From: Methanococcus maripaludis C5
GTDB taxonomy: Archaea > AGJL01 > Methanococci > Methanococcales > Methanococcaceae
DNA: 64,000 nucleotides
NCBI RefSeq assembly: GCF_000016125.1
Contig: NC_009135.1
Span: forward strand, 1,302,001-1,366,000
Direction of reading: 5' to 3'
This document shows positions 53,117-61,697 of this stretch, piece by piece. Under the pieces are notes generated by a model. That model saw only the letters and a list, made by a program, of their open reading frames with translations. It had not been told where the DNA came from and ran no database searches. Within the stretch, counting starts at the first letter, position 1, and every line of letters begins with the position of its first letter. A program made the position numbers and the translations under genes.

Positions 53117-53758
53117 ATGGACAGTGAAAAAATACTGAACGCAGTGAAGGAGGCTCGAACTCTTGCTAAGCCGCGAAACTTCACGCAATCCGTAGATCTC
53201 ATCGTCAACTTAAAAGAGTTGGATCTTTCAAGACCTGAAAACAGATTGAAAGAACAAATCGTTTTACCAAGTGGAAGAGGTAAAGACGTAGCGATTGCGG
53301 TTATTGCGAAAGGTGACTTGGCTGCGCAAGCAGAAGAAATGGGCCTCACTGTAATAAGACAGGAAGAATTAGAAGAATTAGGTAAAAACAAAAAAACAGC
53401 TAAAAAAATTGCTAACGCACATGGCTTCTTTATCGCTCAGGCTGATATGATGCCATTGGTAGGTAAATCATTAGGTCCTGTTCTAGGTCCTAGAGGTAAA
53501 ATGCCACAACCAGTGCCAGGTAATGCAAATTTAGCTCCATTAGTTGCTAGATTCCAAAAAACGGTTTCAATCAACACAAGGGATAAAGCATTATTCCAAG
53601 TGTACATTGGCCACGAATCTATGAGCGATGATGAGCTTGCTGCAAATGCTGAAGCAATTTTAAACGTAGTGTCCCGAAAATACGAAAAAGGACTCTACCA
53701 CGTTAAAAGTGCATTTACAAAACTTACAATGGGCGCAGCTGCTCCTATTGAGAAATAG
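53117..53758 (+). CDS. rpl1: Large-subunit ribosomal protein L1
   Basis: The 213-residue protein binds 23S rRNA at the L1 stalk. It has [22 protein letters not shown] and the invariant [19 protein letters not shown] in the middle. AGGAGG precedes the ATG. In Methanococcus vannielii L1 is known to repress translation of its own operon by binding a hairpin about 30 bases inside its coding region; a matching hairpin is present here (next entry). L10 follows after 13 bases. Confidence 0.97.
53144..53184 (+). promoter_or_regulatory. L1 autoregulatory mRNA hairpin
   Basis: Starting 27 bases after the A of the L1 start codon, GTGAAG (53144-53149) pairs with CTTCAC (53179-53184), and inside it GGCT (53152-53155) pairs with AGCC (53169-53172). 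The position and asymmetric internal loop match the known L1-binding site on the Methanococcus vannielii L1 mRNA, which mimics the 23S rRNA site. By this precedent, excess L1 shuts down translation of L1, L10 and L12. Confidence 0.72.
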
Positions 53759-53771
53759 AGGGGTTGAAAAT

Positions 53772-54779
53772 ATGATCGACGCTAAATCAGAACATAAGAT
53801 TGCCCCTTGGAAAATTGAAGAAGTTAATGCATTAAAAGAATTACTTAAAAGTTCAAGCATTATTGCATTAATTGACATGATGGAAGTTCCTGCGGTACAA
53901 CTCCAAGAAATCAGGGACAAAATCAGAGACCAAATGACATTAAAAATGTCAAGAAACACACTCATGAAAAGGGCAATTGAAGAAGTTGCTGAAGAAACCG
54001 GAAATCCTGAATTTGCTAAGTTAGTAGATTACATGGACAAAGGTGCTGCAATCATTGCTACCGAAATGAACCCATTCAAATTATATAAAACACTTGATGA
54101 AAGCAAAAGCCCTGCACCTGTTAAAGGAGGCGCAGTTGCTCCATGCGATATCGAAATTAAAGCTGGTTCAACAGGAATGCCACCAGGACCTTTCTTAAGT
54201 GAATTGAAAGCAGTTGGATTACCCGCTGCTATTGATAAGGGTAAAATCGGAATCAAAGAAGACACCGTCGTTGTAAAAGAAGGCGAAGTTGTTTCACAAA
54301 AACTTTCAGTTGTACTCTCTGCATTAGGTATTAAACCAGTTACAGTTGGTTTAAACGTACTCGGAGTTTACGAAGATGGTATTATATACACTGAAAGCGA
54401 TTTGAAAATCGATGAAGAAGAATTCATCGGAAAAATCCAAAAAGCTTACACAAGTGCATTCAACTTGTCAGTTAACGCTGTTATCCCAACAAGCGCGACA
54501 GTTGAAACAATCGTTCAAAAAGCATTCAACGATGCAAAAGCTGTATCAGTTGAAAGTGCATTCGTAACAGACAAAACCGCTGATGCAATCCTTGGAAAAG
54601 CTTACGCTCAAATGATTGCTGTTGCAGGCCTTGCTGGCGATGACGCTTTAGACGAAGACTTAAAAGGAAAAATTTCATCAGGCGCAGCTGCACCAGTTGA
54701 AGAAGCTCCTGTTGAGGAACAGAAAGAAGAGAAAAAAGAAGAAGCTGCACCATCTGCAGGTCTTGGAATGCTCTTCTAA
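53772..54779 (+). CDS. rpl10: Large-subunit ribosomal protein L10 (P0)
   Basis: The 335-residue stalk protein starts at the ATG 7 bases after GAGGGGTTG. It contains the rRNA-binding domain ([44 protein letters not shown]), the insert [27 protein letters not shown] and an acidic hinge. Its last residues AGLGMLF are shared in form with L12, as in all archaea. It is coupled to L1. Confidence 0.96.
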
Positions 54780-54863
54780 AATAATTTATAATACAATACA
54801 AAAAAATATATATACAAACGGATAATTTCAAAAAAAGGTTCATGCATCTTGGAGGTGTACTTT

Positions 54864-55163
54864 ATGGAATACATATACGCAGCATTATTATTAAATTCAG
54901 CAGGTAAAGAAATCACAGAAGACGCTGTTAAAGCTATTTTAGTAGCTGGTGGCGTTGAAGCAAACGAAGCTAGAGTTAAAGCTTTGGTTGCTGCTTTAGA
55001 AGGTGTTGACATTGCAGAAGCTATCGAAAAAGCTGCAATCGCACCAGTAGCCGCTGCTGCTCCTGCAGCTACTGCAGCTGCACCAGTTGAAGAAAAGAAA
55101 GAAGAGAAAAAAGAAGACACAGGAGCAGCTGCTGCAGCTGGTCTCGGTGCTTTATTCGGATAA
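54864..55163 (+). CDS. rpl12: Large-subunit ribosomal protein L12 (P1)
   Basis: The 99-residue stalk protein has the dimerising N-terminus [26 protein letters not shown], an Ala/Pro/Glu-rich hinge and the C-terminal GLGALFG that binds translation factors. GGAGGTG lies before the ATG. It is third in the L1 operon; a TATA-like ATATATATAC in the 84-base gap could add extra transcription. A T-rich segment after the stop (about 55170-55195) may terminate the transcript. Confidence 0.96.
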   Translation: MEYIYAALLLNSAGKEITEDAVKAILVAGGVEANEARVKALVAALEGVDIAEAIEKAAIAPVAAAAPAATAAAPVEEKKEEKKEDTGAAAAAGLGALFG

Positions 55164-55231
55164 TTACTTTTCCGAATACTCTCTTTTTATTTTAGGCATA
55201 TTAATTGGTAGATTTAAATATATAATTTAAC

Positions 55232-55247
55232 ATATAAACGTTTATAT
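55232..55247. promoter_or_regulatory. Symmetrical TATA palindrome before the TBP gene
   Basis: ATATAAACGTTTATAT is a perfect 16-base palindrome made of two divergent TATA-like elements. It is surrounded by further TATA-like runs (TTTAAATATATAATT at about 55213-55227, ACTATATAAATAG at about 55248-55260). It lies 46 bases before the TBP start codon, the expected promoter position. The cluster would let TBP bind in either direction upstream of its own gene. Confidence 0.5.
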
Positions 55248-55293
55248 ACTATATAAATAGAAATTTATACCAGATATATAAACTGGTGAAAAT

Positions 55294-55839
55294 GTGGAAC
55301 CTGAAATCAAAATCGTAAACGTAGTTGTATCGACACAGATCGGAACAGATATTGACTTAGAATATGCCGCAGATATATTAGATAACGCAGAATATGAACC
55401 AGAACAGTTTCCCGGACTGGTTTGCAGATTAAGCGACCCAAAAGTTGCACTTTTGATATTTAGAAGTGGTAAATTAAATTGTACCGGTGCAAAATGCAAA
55501 GAAGATGCAGTAATTGCAATAAACAAAATAACTAAAGAATTGAAAGAAGCAGGAATGGATCTCATCGACAATCCTGAAGTAAACGTACAAAACATGGTTG
55601 CTACAACCGAACTTGGAATGGAACCTAATTTAGATGATATATCCACCTTAGAATGCACAGAATATGAACCAGAACAGTTTCCAGGATTAGTTTACAGATT
55701 AAGCGACCCAAAAGTTGTTGTATTAATATTCGGTAGTGGAAAAGTTGTAATTACTGGATTAAAAGTAATCGAAGATGCATACAGAGCATATGAGAAAATA
55801 TCTAAAACATTGAAAGAACTCGAAGAAGAATTATACTAA
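55294..55839 (+). CDS. tbp: TATA-binding protein
   Basis: Archaeal TBP recognises promoters for RNA polymerase. The 181-residue protein has two repeats of the TBP fold: EYEPEQFPGLVCRLSDPKV followed by FRSGKLNCTGAK, and EYEPEQFPGLVYRLSDPKV followed by FGSGKVVITGLK. The short acidic tail KTLKELEEELY is normal in archaea. The start is a GTG preceded by CTGGTGAAAAT. hisH follows after 12 bases. Confidence 0.97.
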   Translation: MEPEIKIVNVVVSTQIGTDIDLEYAADILDNAEYEPEQFPGLVCRLSDPKVALLIFRSGKLNCTGAKCKEDAVIAINKITKELKEAGMDLIDNPEVNVQNMVATTELGMEPNLDDISTLECTEYEPEQFPGLVYRLSDPKVVVLIFGSGKVVITGLKVIEDAYRAYEKISKTLKELEEELY

Positions 55840-55851
55840 AACGGGATAATC

Positions 55852-56463
55852 GTGATTGCAATAATTGATTATAATGCAGGCAACTTGAGGAGTATCGAAA
55901 AGGCACTTGAACTCTACACGAAAGACATCGTTGTTACAAGTGACCCCGAAATTCTCTTAAGTGCTGACAAGTTAGTCCTCCCAGGTGTTGGAAATTTTGG
56001 AGATTCAATGAAAAATATTTCCCAAAAAACCGGAGACTGTTCCCTAAATGAAATAATTAATAAATGTGTTCAAAACGTTCCGTTTTTAGGAATTTGTTTA
56101 GGAATGCAGTTACTTCTTGAAAAAAGTGAAGAATGTCCCAAAATTCCTGGTCTCGGAGTAATATCTGGAGACGTAATAAAATTTAGGCATTCTGAAAAAA
56201 TCCCCCACATGGGCTGGAATACAGTAAATCAAGTTCAAGATATTCCCCTTTTTGAAGGAATAGCGAATAATGAATATTTTTACTTTGTACATTCGTATCA
56301 CGTAAATCCTTCAGAAAAAAACGTGATTTCAGGGACTACTGATTACGGTTACGAATTCCCGTGTGTTTTAAATAAAAAAAACGTTTATGCTACCCAGTTC
56401 CATCCTGAAAAAAGTGGTAAAAACGGTTTAAAAATGATTGAAAACTTTGTTGAATTAATTTAA
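55852..56463 (+). CDS. hisH: Imidazole glycerol phosphate synthase, glutamine amidotransferase subunit
   Basis: HisH releases ammonia from glutamine for HisF in histidine synthesis. The 203-residue protein shows IAIIDYNAGNLRSIEKAL, the nucleophile in PFLGICLGMQLL (Cys near residue 81), IPHMGWNTVN, and the His/Glu pair in ATQFHPEKSG near residue 182. The start is a GTG. It follows the TBP gene closely and may share its transcript. Confidence 0.95.
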   Translation: MIAIIDYNAGNLRSIEKALELYTKDIVVTSDPEILLSADKLVLPGVGNFGDSMKNISQKTGDCSLNEIINKCVQNVPFLGICLGMQLLLEKSEECPKIPGLGVISGDVIKFRHSEKIPHMGWNTVNQVQDIPLFEGIANNEYFYFVHSYHVNPSEKNVISGTTDYGYEFPCVLNKKNVYATQFHPEKSGKNGLKMIENFVELI

Positions 56464-56490
56464 TTATTTAAAAATAAAAAAACTTAAAAA

Positions 56491-57390
56491 TTAAATAACT
56501 TCTTGAATTACTTCTTTTAATTTCTGTTTTGCTTTTTTCTTAAGATATATGTTTCCCAAAACCCCTGCAAGAAGCGGGAGTGGCGTTCCAATATACATTA
56601 AACCACCAAATGCCGCGAGACCTTTTTTAAATTTCGAGCAGTTGTAATTTACAATGTTATCTTCTTTTCTGACCATTGATCTTAAAAGCGCTTTTTCTGA
56701 AGCGTAAATTACATTGTAACTCCACAAAATTATATCTGAAAGTGGAGTTGGCGTTCCTTCGTAAGTTGTTTTTCTGTGTTTTATTGCATTAAATAAATCA
56801 TCTGCACAGTTTCCTTCAAATTTGGTGTTTCCATTTCCAATCATTCTTGCTAAATGCGCATCACTATTTCCTAAAAATGCAAAAGGAGACTTGTGATAGT
56901 TTTTCAGAACCTTATCAAGTGCAATGTTGTTTACAATTCCATCTCTGTGGTATGCATTGTAAACTTCAACTCCATCAAAATCAAGTTCGAATACCTTATC
57001 GCCGATTGCTTCACAGATTGGGCTGTAAGGGTGAGGGCATACTGCAAGTCCGCCCTGTTCATGGATTCTTTCGATAGTTTCTTCACCAGACAGTCTTTTT
57101 GGGATATCGTCATTTAAGAATAATCCTAAAATTTCACCATCTTTTGACATTATTTCGCTTCCAACTACAACTTCGATTCCAAACTCTTTTTCGTATTTTT
57201 TCGTTTCAAGAGCGCCTTTAATCGTGTTATGATCAGTTACAGCAATTATATCCATGCCATTTGCTTTTGCACATTTCATTACTTTTAACGGCTCTTCAAC
57301 CGAATCTGGAAATTTTAATCCCATATACTTCATCATTCCAGAGTATTTGGTGTGAATATGCATATCTGCATTAAATACGTTATTTTCCAT
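56491..57390 (-). CDS. PHP-domain phosphoesterase with C-terminal membrane segment
   Basis: The 299-residue protein is a PHP-type metal-dependent phosphoesterase, with FNADMHIHTKYSGMMKYMG near the start, IIAVTDHNTIKGAL, LAVCPHPYSP and FAFLGNSDAHLARMIGNG. These supply the metal-binding His/Asp residues. The last 45 residues include a hydrophobic stretch (GLAAFGGLMYIGTPLPLLAGVLGNIYL), so it may be membrane-attached by its C-terminus. I start at the ATG after GAGGGAACTC. The substrate is unknown. It lies 23 bases after the NAD(P)HX repair gene. Confidence 0.87.
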   Translation of the reverse strand: MENNVFNADMHIHTKYSGMMKYMGLKFPDSVEEPLKVMKCAKANGMDIIAVTDHNTIKGALETKKYEKEFGIEVVVGSEIMSKDGEILGLFLNDDIPKRLSGEETIERIHEQGGLAVCPHPYSPICEAIGDKVFELDFDGVEVYNAYHRDGIVNNIALDKVLKNYHKSPFAFLGNSDAHLARMIGNGNTKFEGNCADDLFNAIKHRKTTYEGTPTPLSDIILWSYNVIYASEKALLRSMVRKEDNIVNYNCSKFKKGLAAFGGLMYIGTPLPLLAGVLGNIYLKKKAKQKLKEVIQEVI

Positions 57391-57413
57391 GAGTTCCCTC
57401 AATAAGTTAGTTA

Positions 57414-58925
57414 TTATAGAAGTTCTTTTAGTGCTTTTGGCAATATTTTGATAATATCTGTTGAATTGTAATAATATCCATATTCTTTTTCCAATAAATC
57501 TCCACAATATCCGTTTATATACGTTCCACAGCATGTTGAAGGAAATGCGTCATTACAGGAATAAATTGCACCAATAATTCCGCATAATATGTCTCCAGTT
57601 CCGCCAGAGGTCATTCCCGGATTTCCAGTAACGTTCATTTTAATATTATTAGAATTAAACACGATGTCAGGACTGCCTTTTAGAACCGCGGTTGATTTGA
57701 ATTTTGAACTTTCGATATAATTTTCGAGATATTCAAATTCTTTTTTGTGTGGGGTAAATATAAAATTATTTTTGAATTCAAAATTTTCATAGTCTATTAA
57801 CTTTATTGCATCAGCATCAATAACTACTTTTCCATTTGTTTCATTAATGTAGGAATTTACAAACTCTTTTGTATCATTATTTATTGAAATTCCGCTTCCT
57901 AAAACTGTGCAATCATACGTTTCAGACAATTTTAAAAGTTCACCTACATGATTTTGACCAATATAATTTCCATTTAATTCATACGGCATTAATTCAGGAT
58001 AATTTCGAACTGTATTCATAACTTTTGAAACTGAAGCAACTGTAACAAGGTCTGCAAATTTAGAAGCTACAAGGGCCGAAAAAACGGGGGCACCATGATA
58101 TTCTTTCGATCCACCAATTATCAGCACTTTTCCATTCTGTCCTTTGTGGGAATTTTGCTTTCTTTTGTTTAAAAGGTAAAAATCCCCTTTTCCAACCATA
58201 TTTTCAATATATTTTGGAATTCCAATACTTTTGACAACAAAATTTTTATTTTTGTTCTCAGTCTTTTTTTTGTGGAGTATAACTTCCAGATCGGATTTTA
58301 AATTTCCAGTTTGGACATCTACACTGATTATTTTCAAATTTTCATAGTATTTGCCCTTTAAAGCATTCAAATAATCAACCGTTATTGAATAGGGATTTTT
58401 TAAATTTCCAGTAACTCCTGTTCCGAGCATTGCATCAATTATCAGTATTTTTTCATTTTTTAGTTCAGTTTCAATCGTTTTTAGTAACTCCATTACCTTT
58501 TCATTTTCTAAAATATTTATGTAATCCAAATTACCAAAACGTTCCATATTCTTTATGATATTAAAGTTTTTTTGAGTTTCAGAAGTTCTTAGTTTTCCTT
58601 CATTTCCAATTAATACGACAAATGTAGCAAAATTATTCGCAAGGTGTCGTGCAATAACGAAACCATCTCCACCATTATTTCCCGTACCGCATAATACATA
58701 CGCTTTTGAGAAATCAACGTTTAAATTAACAATTTCTTCAAAAACAGCCCTTCCAGCATTTTCCATCAATGTTTCTTTTGAGATTCCGTACTGTTCTGAA
58801 TTTTCGTCAATCACCTTTATTTCAAAAGAAGATATGCCCTTTTTATCATTAATCTTGAGTTTTGCTCTTAGCTGTTCAAATTTTAAAATATTTCCTCTTT
58901 CCTGAACGCATTTGATCTCTTCCAT
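57414..58925 (-). CDS. nnr: Bifunctional NAD(P)H-hydrate epimerase/dehydratase
   Basis: This enzyme repairs damaged NAD(P)H hydrates. The N-terminal epimerase half has TLMENAGRAVFEEI and VLCGTGNNGGDGFVIARHL. The C-terminal ADP- or ATP-dependent dehydratase half has KVLIIGGSKEYHGAPVFSALVA and the ribokinase-like GNPGMTSGGTGDILCGIIGAI. Its N-terminus is about 30 residues longer than usual, and the ATG has only a weak ribosome site (GCGGGT), so the true start may lie further in. The product is about 503 residues. It is divergent from the acetyl-CoA synthetase gene. Confidence 0.88.
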   Translation of the reverse strand: MEEIKCVQERGNILKFEQLRAKLKINDKKGISSFEIKVIDENSEQYGISKETLMENAGRAVFEEIVNLNVDFSKAYVLCGTGNNGGDGFVIARHLANNFATFVVLIGNEGKLRTSETQKNFNIIKNMERFGNLDYINILENEKVMELLKTIETELKNEKILIIDAMLGTGVTGNLKNPYSITVDYLNALKGKYYENLKIISVDVQTGNLKSDLEVILHKKKTENKNKNFVVKSIGIPKYIENMVGKGDFYLLNKRKQNSHKGQNGKVLIIGGSKEYHGAPVFSALVASKFADLVTVASVSKVMNTVRNYPELMPYELNGNYIGQNHVGELLKLSETYDCTVLGSGISINNDTKEFVNSYINETNGKVVIDADAIKLIDYENFEFKNNFIFTPHKKEFEYLENYIESSKFKSTAVLKGSPDIVFNSNNIKMNVTGNPGMTSGGTGDILCGIIGAIYSCNDAFPSTCCGTYINGYCGDLLEKEYGYYYNSTDIIKILPKALKELL

Positions 58926-59067
58926 ACCCGCCAACACCCGAAAAATGAATTTATTATTAACTTCAAATCCGAAAGATTCATATATTAAATTAAACTGTAA
59001 TTACCTATTGTTAATTATTATTAATTATAATTATATTTATCAAAATATAACAAACCGAGGGATATAT

Positions 59068-61176
59068 GTGAACACTCTTGAAGGAATATTCAACCCAAAA
59101 TCAGTTGCAGTAATTGGTGCATCGGAAATTGAAGGAAAAGTTGGACAGTCCGTAATGAAAAACCTGCTGAATTTCAAACAGCACGGTGGAAAAGTATACC
59201 CTATTAACAAAAAATACAATGAGGTATACGGGATTAAATGCTACGGTTCTGTTTTAGACCTTCCTGAAGCCCCAGACCTTGTAATTATATCAATTCCTGC
59301 AGAATATGCAGTAGATGCTATGGAAGAATGTGGAAAAAAAGGAGTAAAATCCGCAATAATTATTACTGCAGGATTTGCAGAAACCAACAACCACGTGTTA
59401 GAAGACAAGTTAAAGGCAATTATTGACCAGTATGGGATTAGAACAATCGGTCCAAACTGCCTTGGTGTGATAAATCTTCATAACCATTTAAACGCATCAT
59501 TCAGTAAAGAATTTTCAAACATGGGCAATATTGCATTTATTTCACAAAGTGGGGCAATTATGACTGCACTGCTCGATATTGCAAATTATTATAACCTAGG
59601 ATTTTCAAAAATCGTTAGTATGGGTAACAAAATCGACGTTCAAGAATATGAACTATTAAATTACCTTGAAAATGATCCCCACACAAAAGTTGTAGCGCTT
59701 TATATTGAAGGGTTAAAGGACGAAAAATTCATAAGTGCTGCTAAAAAAATTTCAAGGAAAAAACCAGTAATTGTTTTAAAAAGTGGAAAGTCCGAAGAAG
59801 GTGCAAAAGCTGCTTCTTCACACACAGGTAGCCTTGCAGGAAACAATGCGGTATATGATGCTGCATTCAAAAAAAGCCGTGTATTTAACGTAGAAAGCTT
59901 TGAAGACCTCGTAAATTTATTAAAAATATTTTCGGTACAACCTCCAATGAGATCCAAAAAACTTGCAGTTATTACAAATGCAGGAGGATTTGGTGTTTTG
60001 GCGGCAGATTCTGTTGAAAATTTCGGACTGGAACTTGCAGAATTTTCAGGAACAACTGTTTCTGAATTGAAAAAATATTTGCCCGATACATCAGGTATTT
60101 CAAATCCACTGGATTTAATAGGAGATGCAGATGTTGATAGATATAAACATGCATTTGAATTGGTTGAAAATGACCCAAACGTAGATGGATTACTCGCAAT
60201 ATTGACTCCACAAGGAATGACTGATGCACTCGGTGTTGCAAGAGAACTTGTAAAACTTAAAAACTACATGATCTGTAAAAAAGATAAAATTCCGATCGTT
60301 GCATCTTTTGTTGGAGGAACTTCCGTATTGGAAGCAAGAAGCTACTTACAAGAAAAGGGAATTCCATCATTTATCTGCCCGGAACTTGCAGTTAAGGCAT
60401 TGGCTTGTTTATACAGACAAAGCCACCTCATGGACAAATACGACAGTCCCGAATACTTAAATGAAATCAGAACCGAAATAGCAGATGCTAAAGCTAACAA
60501 CCAAGAAAAAATTGATGAATTGCTCGCAAATGCAAATGAAAGCAACTCAAAAGAATTTTTAAAATTGAATGGATTTGCAATCCCTGAAAAATTTGTTGCC
60601 ACATCCAAAGAAGAAGCTAAAGAATACGCTGAAAATTTAGGAAAAGTTGTAATGAAAGTTGTTTCAGCGGATATTTTGCACAAATCAGATGCAGGTTGTG
60701 TTATAATTGATCCAAGTGATGCATCCGAAGCATTTGAAACGATAATAAAAAATGGGGAAAAATATCTGTTTGATAGAAAAATCGATGGAAAAATCGATGG
60801 TGTCTTGATCGAACAGTTCGTCACCGGAAAAGAAATTATCATTGGTGCTAAAAGAGACCCCGTATTTGGACCTGTTGTTATGACCGGACTTGGTGGAATA
60901 TTCGTAGAAGTTTTAAAAGATGTTTCTTTTGGAATTACACCAATAACGAAAGAATACGCTGGAGAAATACTCCAATCCCTGAAATCATATAAAATCTTAG
61001 AGGGAGTTAGGGGCGAAAAAAGAAGCGATATCGAATTTTTAAAAGAATTAATCGTTAGAGTCGGAGTTTTAATGGAAACCTACGAAGAAATAAGTGAAAT
61101 TGATATCAATCCTGCATTCATAAAAGAAGAAGGGCAGGGCGGATTCGTTGGAGATGCATTAATCATTACAAAATAA
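59068..61176 (+). CDS. ADP-forming acetyl-CoA synthetase, fused alpha-beta
   Basis: This enzyme interconverts acyl-CoA, ADP and phosphate with acid, CoA and ATP. The 702-residue protein joins the CoA-binding alpha part (IFNPKSVAVIGASEIEGKVG, TIGPNCLGVINLHNHLN), the phosphohistidine segment SSHTGSLAGNNAVYD, and an ATP-grasp beta part (VVMKVVSADILHKSDAGCVI, FGPVVMTGLGGIFVEVLKDV). The start is a GTG after CGAGGGATATAT; an open stretch of 52 codons upstream has no ribosome site. It may use acetyl-CoA or aryl-acetyl-CoA. Confidence 0.92.
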   Translation: MNTLEGIFNPKSVAVIGASEIEGKVGQSVMKNLLNFKQHGGKVYPINKKYNEVYGIKCYGSVLDLPEAPDLVIISIPAEYAVDAMEECGKKGVKSAIIITAGFAETNNHVLEDKLKAIIDQYGIRTIGPNCLGVINLHNHLNASFSKEFSNMGNIAFISQSGAIMTALLDIANYYNLGFSKIVSMGNKIDVQEYELLNYLENDPHTKVVALYIEGLKDEKFISAAKKISRKKPVIVLKSGKSEEGAKAASSHTGSLAGNNAVYDAAFKKSRVFNVESFEDLVNLLKIFSVQPPMRSKKLAVITNAGGFGVLAADSVENFGLELAEFSGTTVSELKKYLPDTSGISNPLDLIGDADVDRYKHAFELVENDPNVDGLLAILTPQGMTDALGVARELVKLKNYMICKKDKIPIVASFVGGTSVLEARSYLQEKGIPSFICPELAVKALACLYRQSHLMDKYDSPEYLNEIRTEIADAKANNQEKIDELLANANESNSKEFLKLNGFAIPEKFVATSKEEAKEYAENLGKVVMKVVSADILHKSDAGCVIIDPSDASEAFETIIKNGEKYLFDRKIDGKIDGVLIEQFVTGKEIIIGAKRDPVFGPVVMTGLGGIFVEVLKDVSFGITPITKEYAGEILQSLKSYKILEGVRGEKRSDIEFLKELIVRVGVLMETYEEISEIDINPAFIKEEGQGGFVGDALIITK

Positions 61177-61197
61177 TATAACAAAAAAATAGGATAT

Positions 61198-61236
61198 GCT
61201 GTTTTTAATCCCTTTTAGGGTTCTTAAATTAACAGC
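61198..61236 (-). promoter_or_regulatory. Archaeal SECIS element of the HesB-like selenoprotein
   Basis: Read on the minus strand, the hairpin has lower stem GCTGTT/AACAGC, a 2-base AA bulge, stem TTTAA/TTAAA, an asymmetric internal loop GAA opposite A, a CCC/GGG upper stem and apical loop TAAAA. This is the known archaeal SECIS consensus (GAA/A loop below three G-C pairs). It lies at the 3' end of the message and its lower stem overlaps the last codons and the stop codon. It tells the ribosome to read the in-frame TGA at 61421-61423 as selenocysteine. Confidence 0.93.
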
Positions 61237-61525
61237 AGCCACCTGCTCCTTTTACTGCCAGATATTTTCCGCTGAAAACGGACTTTTTTACGATAATATA
61301 TACTTCATTTAATACCTGTCTAGCCATTTTATCGATAAAGATTCTAAAATCTTCGTCGTAAATTTTTTCATCCGTTTCGACGATTTTACTTGCGATGTCA
61401 ATCCCGAATTTAGGGCCACCTCAACCAAAACCTTCGAAAAATACGATCAAGTCTTTTGAACCCGTATCGTTTATTTTTTCGTTTATAAACTCCCTTGCTT
61501 CTTCGGAAATTGTTACAGGGATCAT
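61229..61525 (-). CDS. HesB-like selenoprotein (TGA-encoded selenocysteine at residue 35)
   Basis: The gene reads through an in-frame TGA at 61421-61423, giving 98 residues. The sequence around it is FFEGFGUGGPKFGIDIA, with U replacing a cysteine expected in HesB/IscA-like proteins. It starts MIPVTISEEAREFINEK and ends AVKGAGGCC, adding a terminal Cys pair. A-type HesB proteins carry or insert Fe-S clusters; HesB-like selenoproteins are known in methanococci. GGTGAGAAA precedes the ATG. The SECIS hairpin at its stop codon supports readthrough. A T-N11-A palindrome lies 22-46 bases upstream of the start. Automated annotation would split it or call it broken. Confidence 0.93.
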
Positions 61526-61546
61526 TTTCTCACCTATCTGTACATG

Positions 61547-61571
61547 AATATATTAGATTTTCTAATATATT
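61547..61571. promoter_or_regulatory. ATTAGA-N3-TCTAAT palindrome upstream of the selenoprotein gene
   Basis: AATATATTAGA and its complement TCTAATATATT form a perfect inverted repeat with 11-base arms around TTT. The core TTAGA-N3-TCTAA fits the T-N11-A form of LysR-type regulator boxes. It sits near the probable transcription start of the selenoprotein gene. The same core occurs twice before the TusA-like gene at 10.7 kb. Confidence 0.65.
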
Positions 61572-61697
61572 AACATATAGCGGAAGTGAGTTTCAGACAT
61601 AAAAAGATAGCTATATATAAAAATTCAGCGAAAAGTAGTTATTATAACCGTTAATTTTCAATTCATACTTATTAATTTAAATTTTGGAGGCAATTAT

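Noticed and set aside
58912-59067. 52-residue N-terminal extension of the acetyl-CoA synthetase
   Set aside because: The stretch is promoter-like AT-rich DNA with no ribosome site, while the GTG at 59068 has GAGGGA upstream and gives the family's normal start.
61229-61525. Frameshifted or nonsense-mutated HesB pseudogene
   Set aside because: The frame is intact on both sides of a single TGA, the protein continues with sensible sequence to a normal stop, and a consensus archaeal SECIS hairpin is present.
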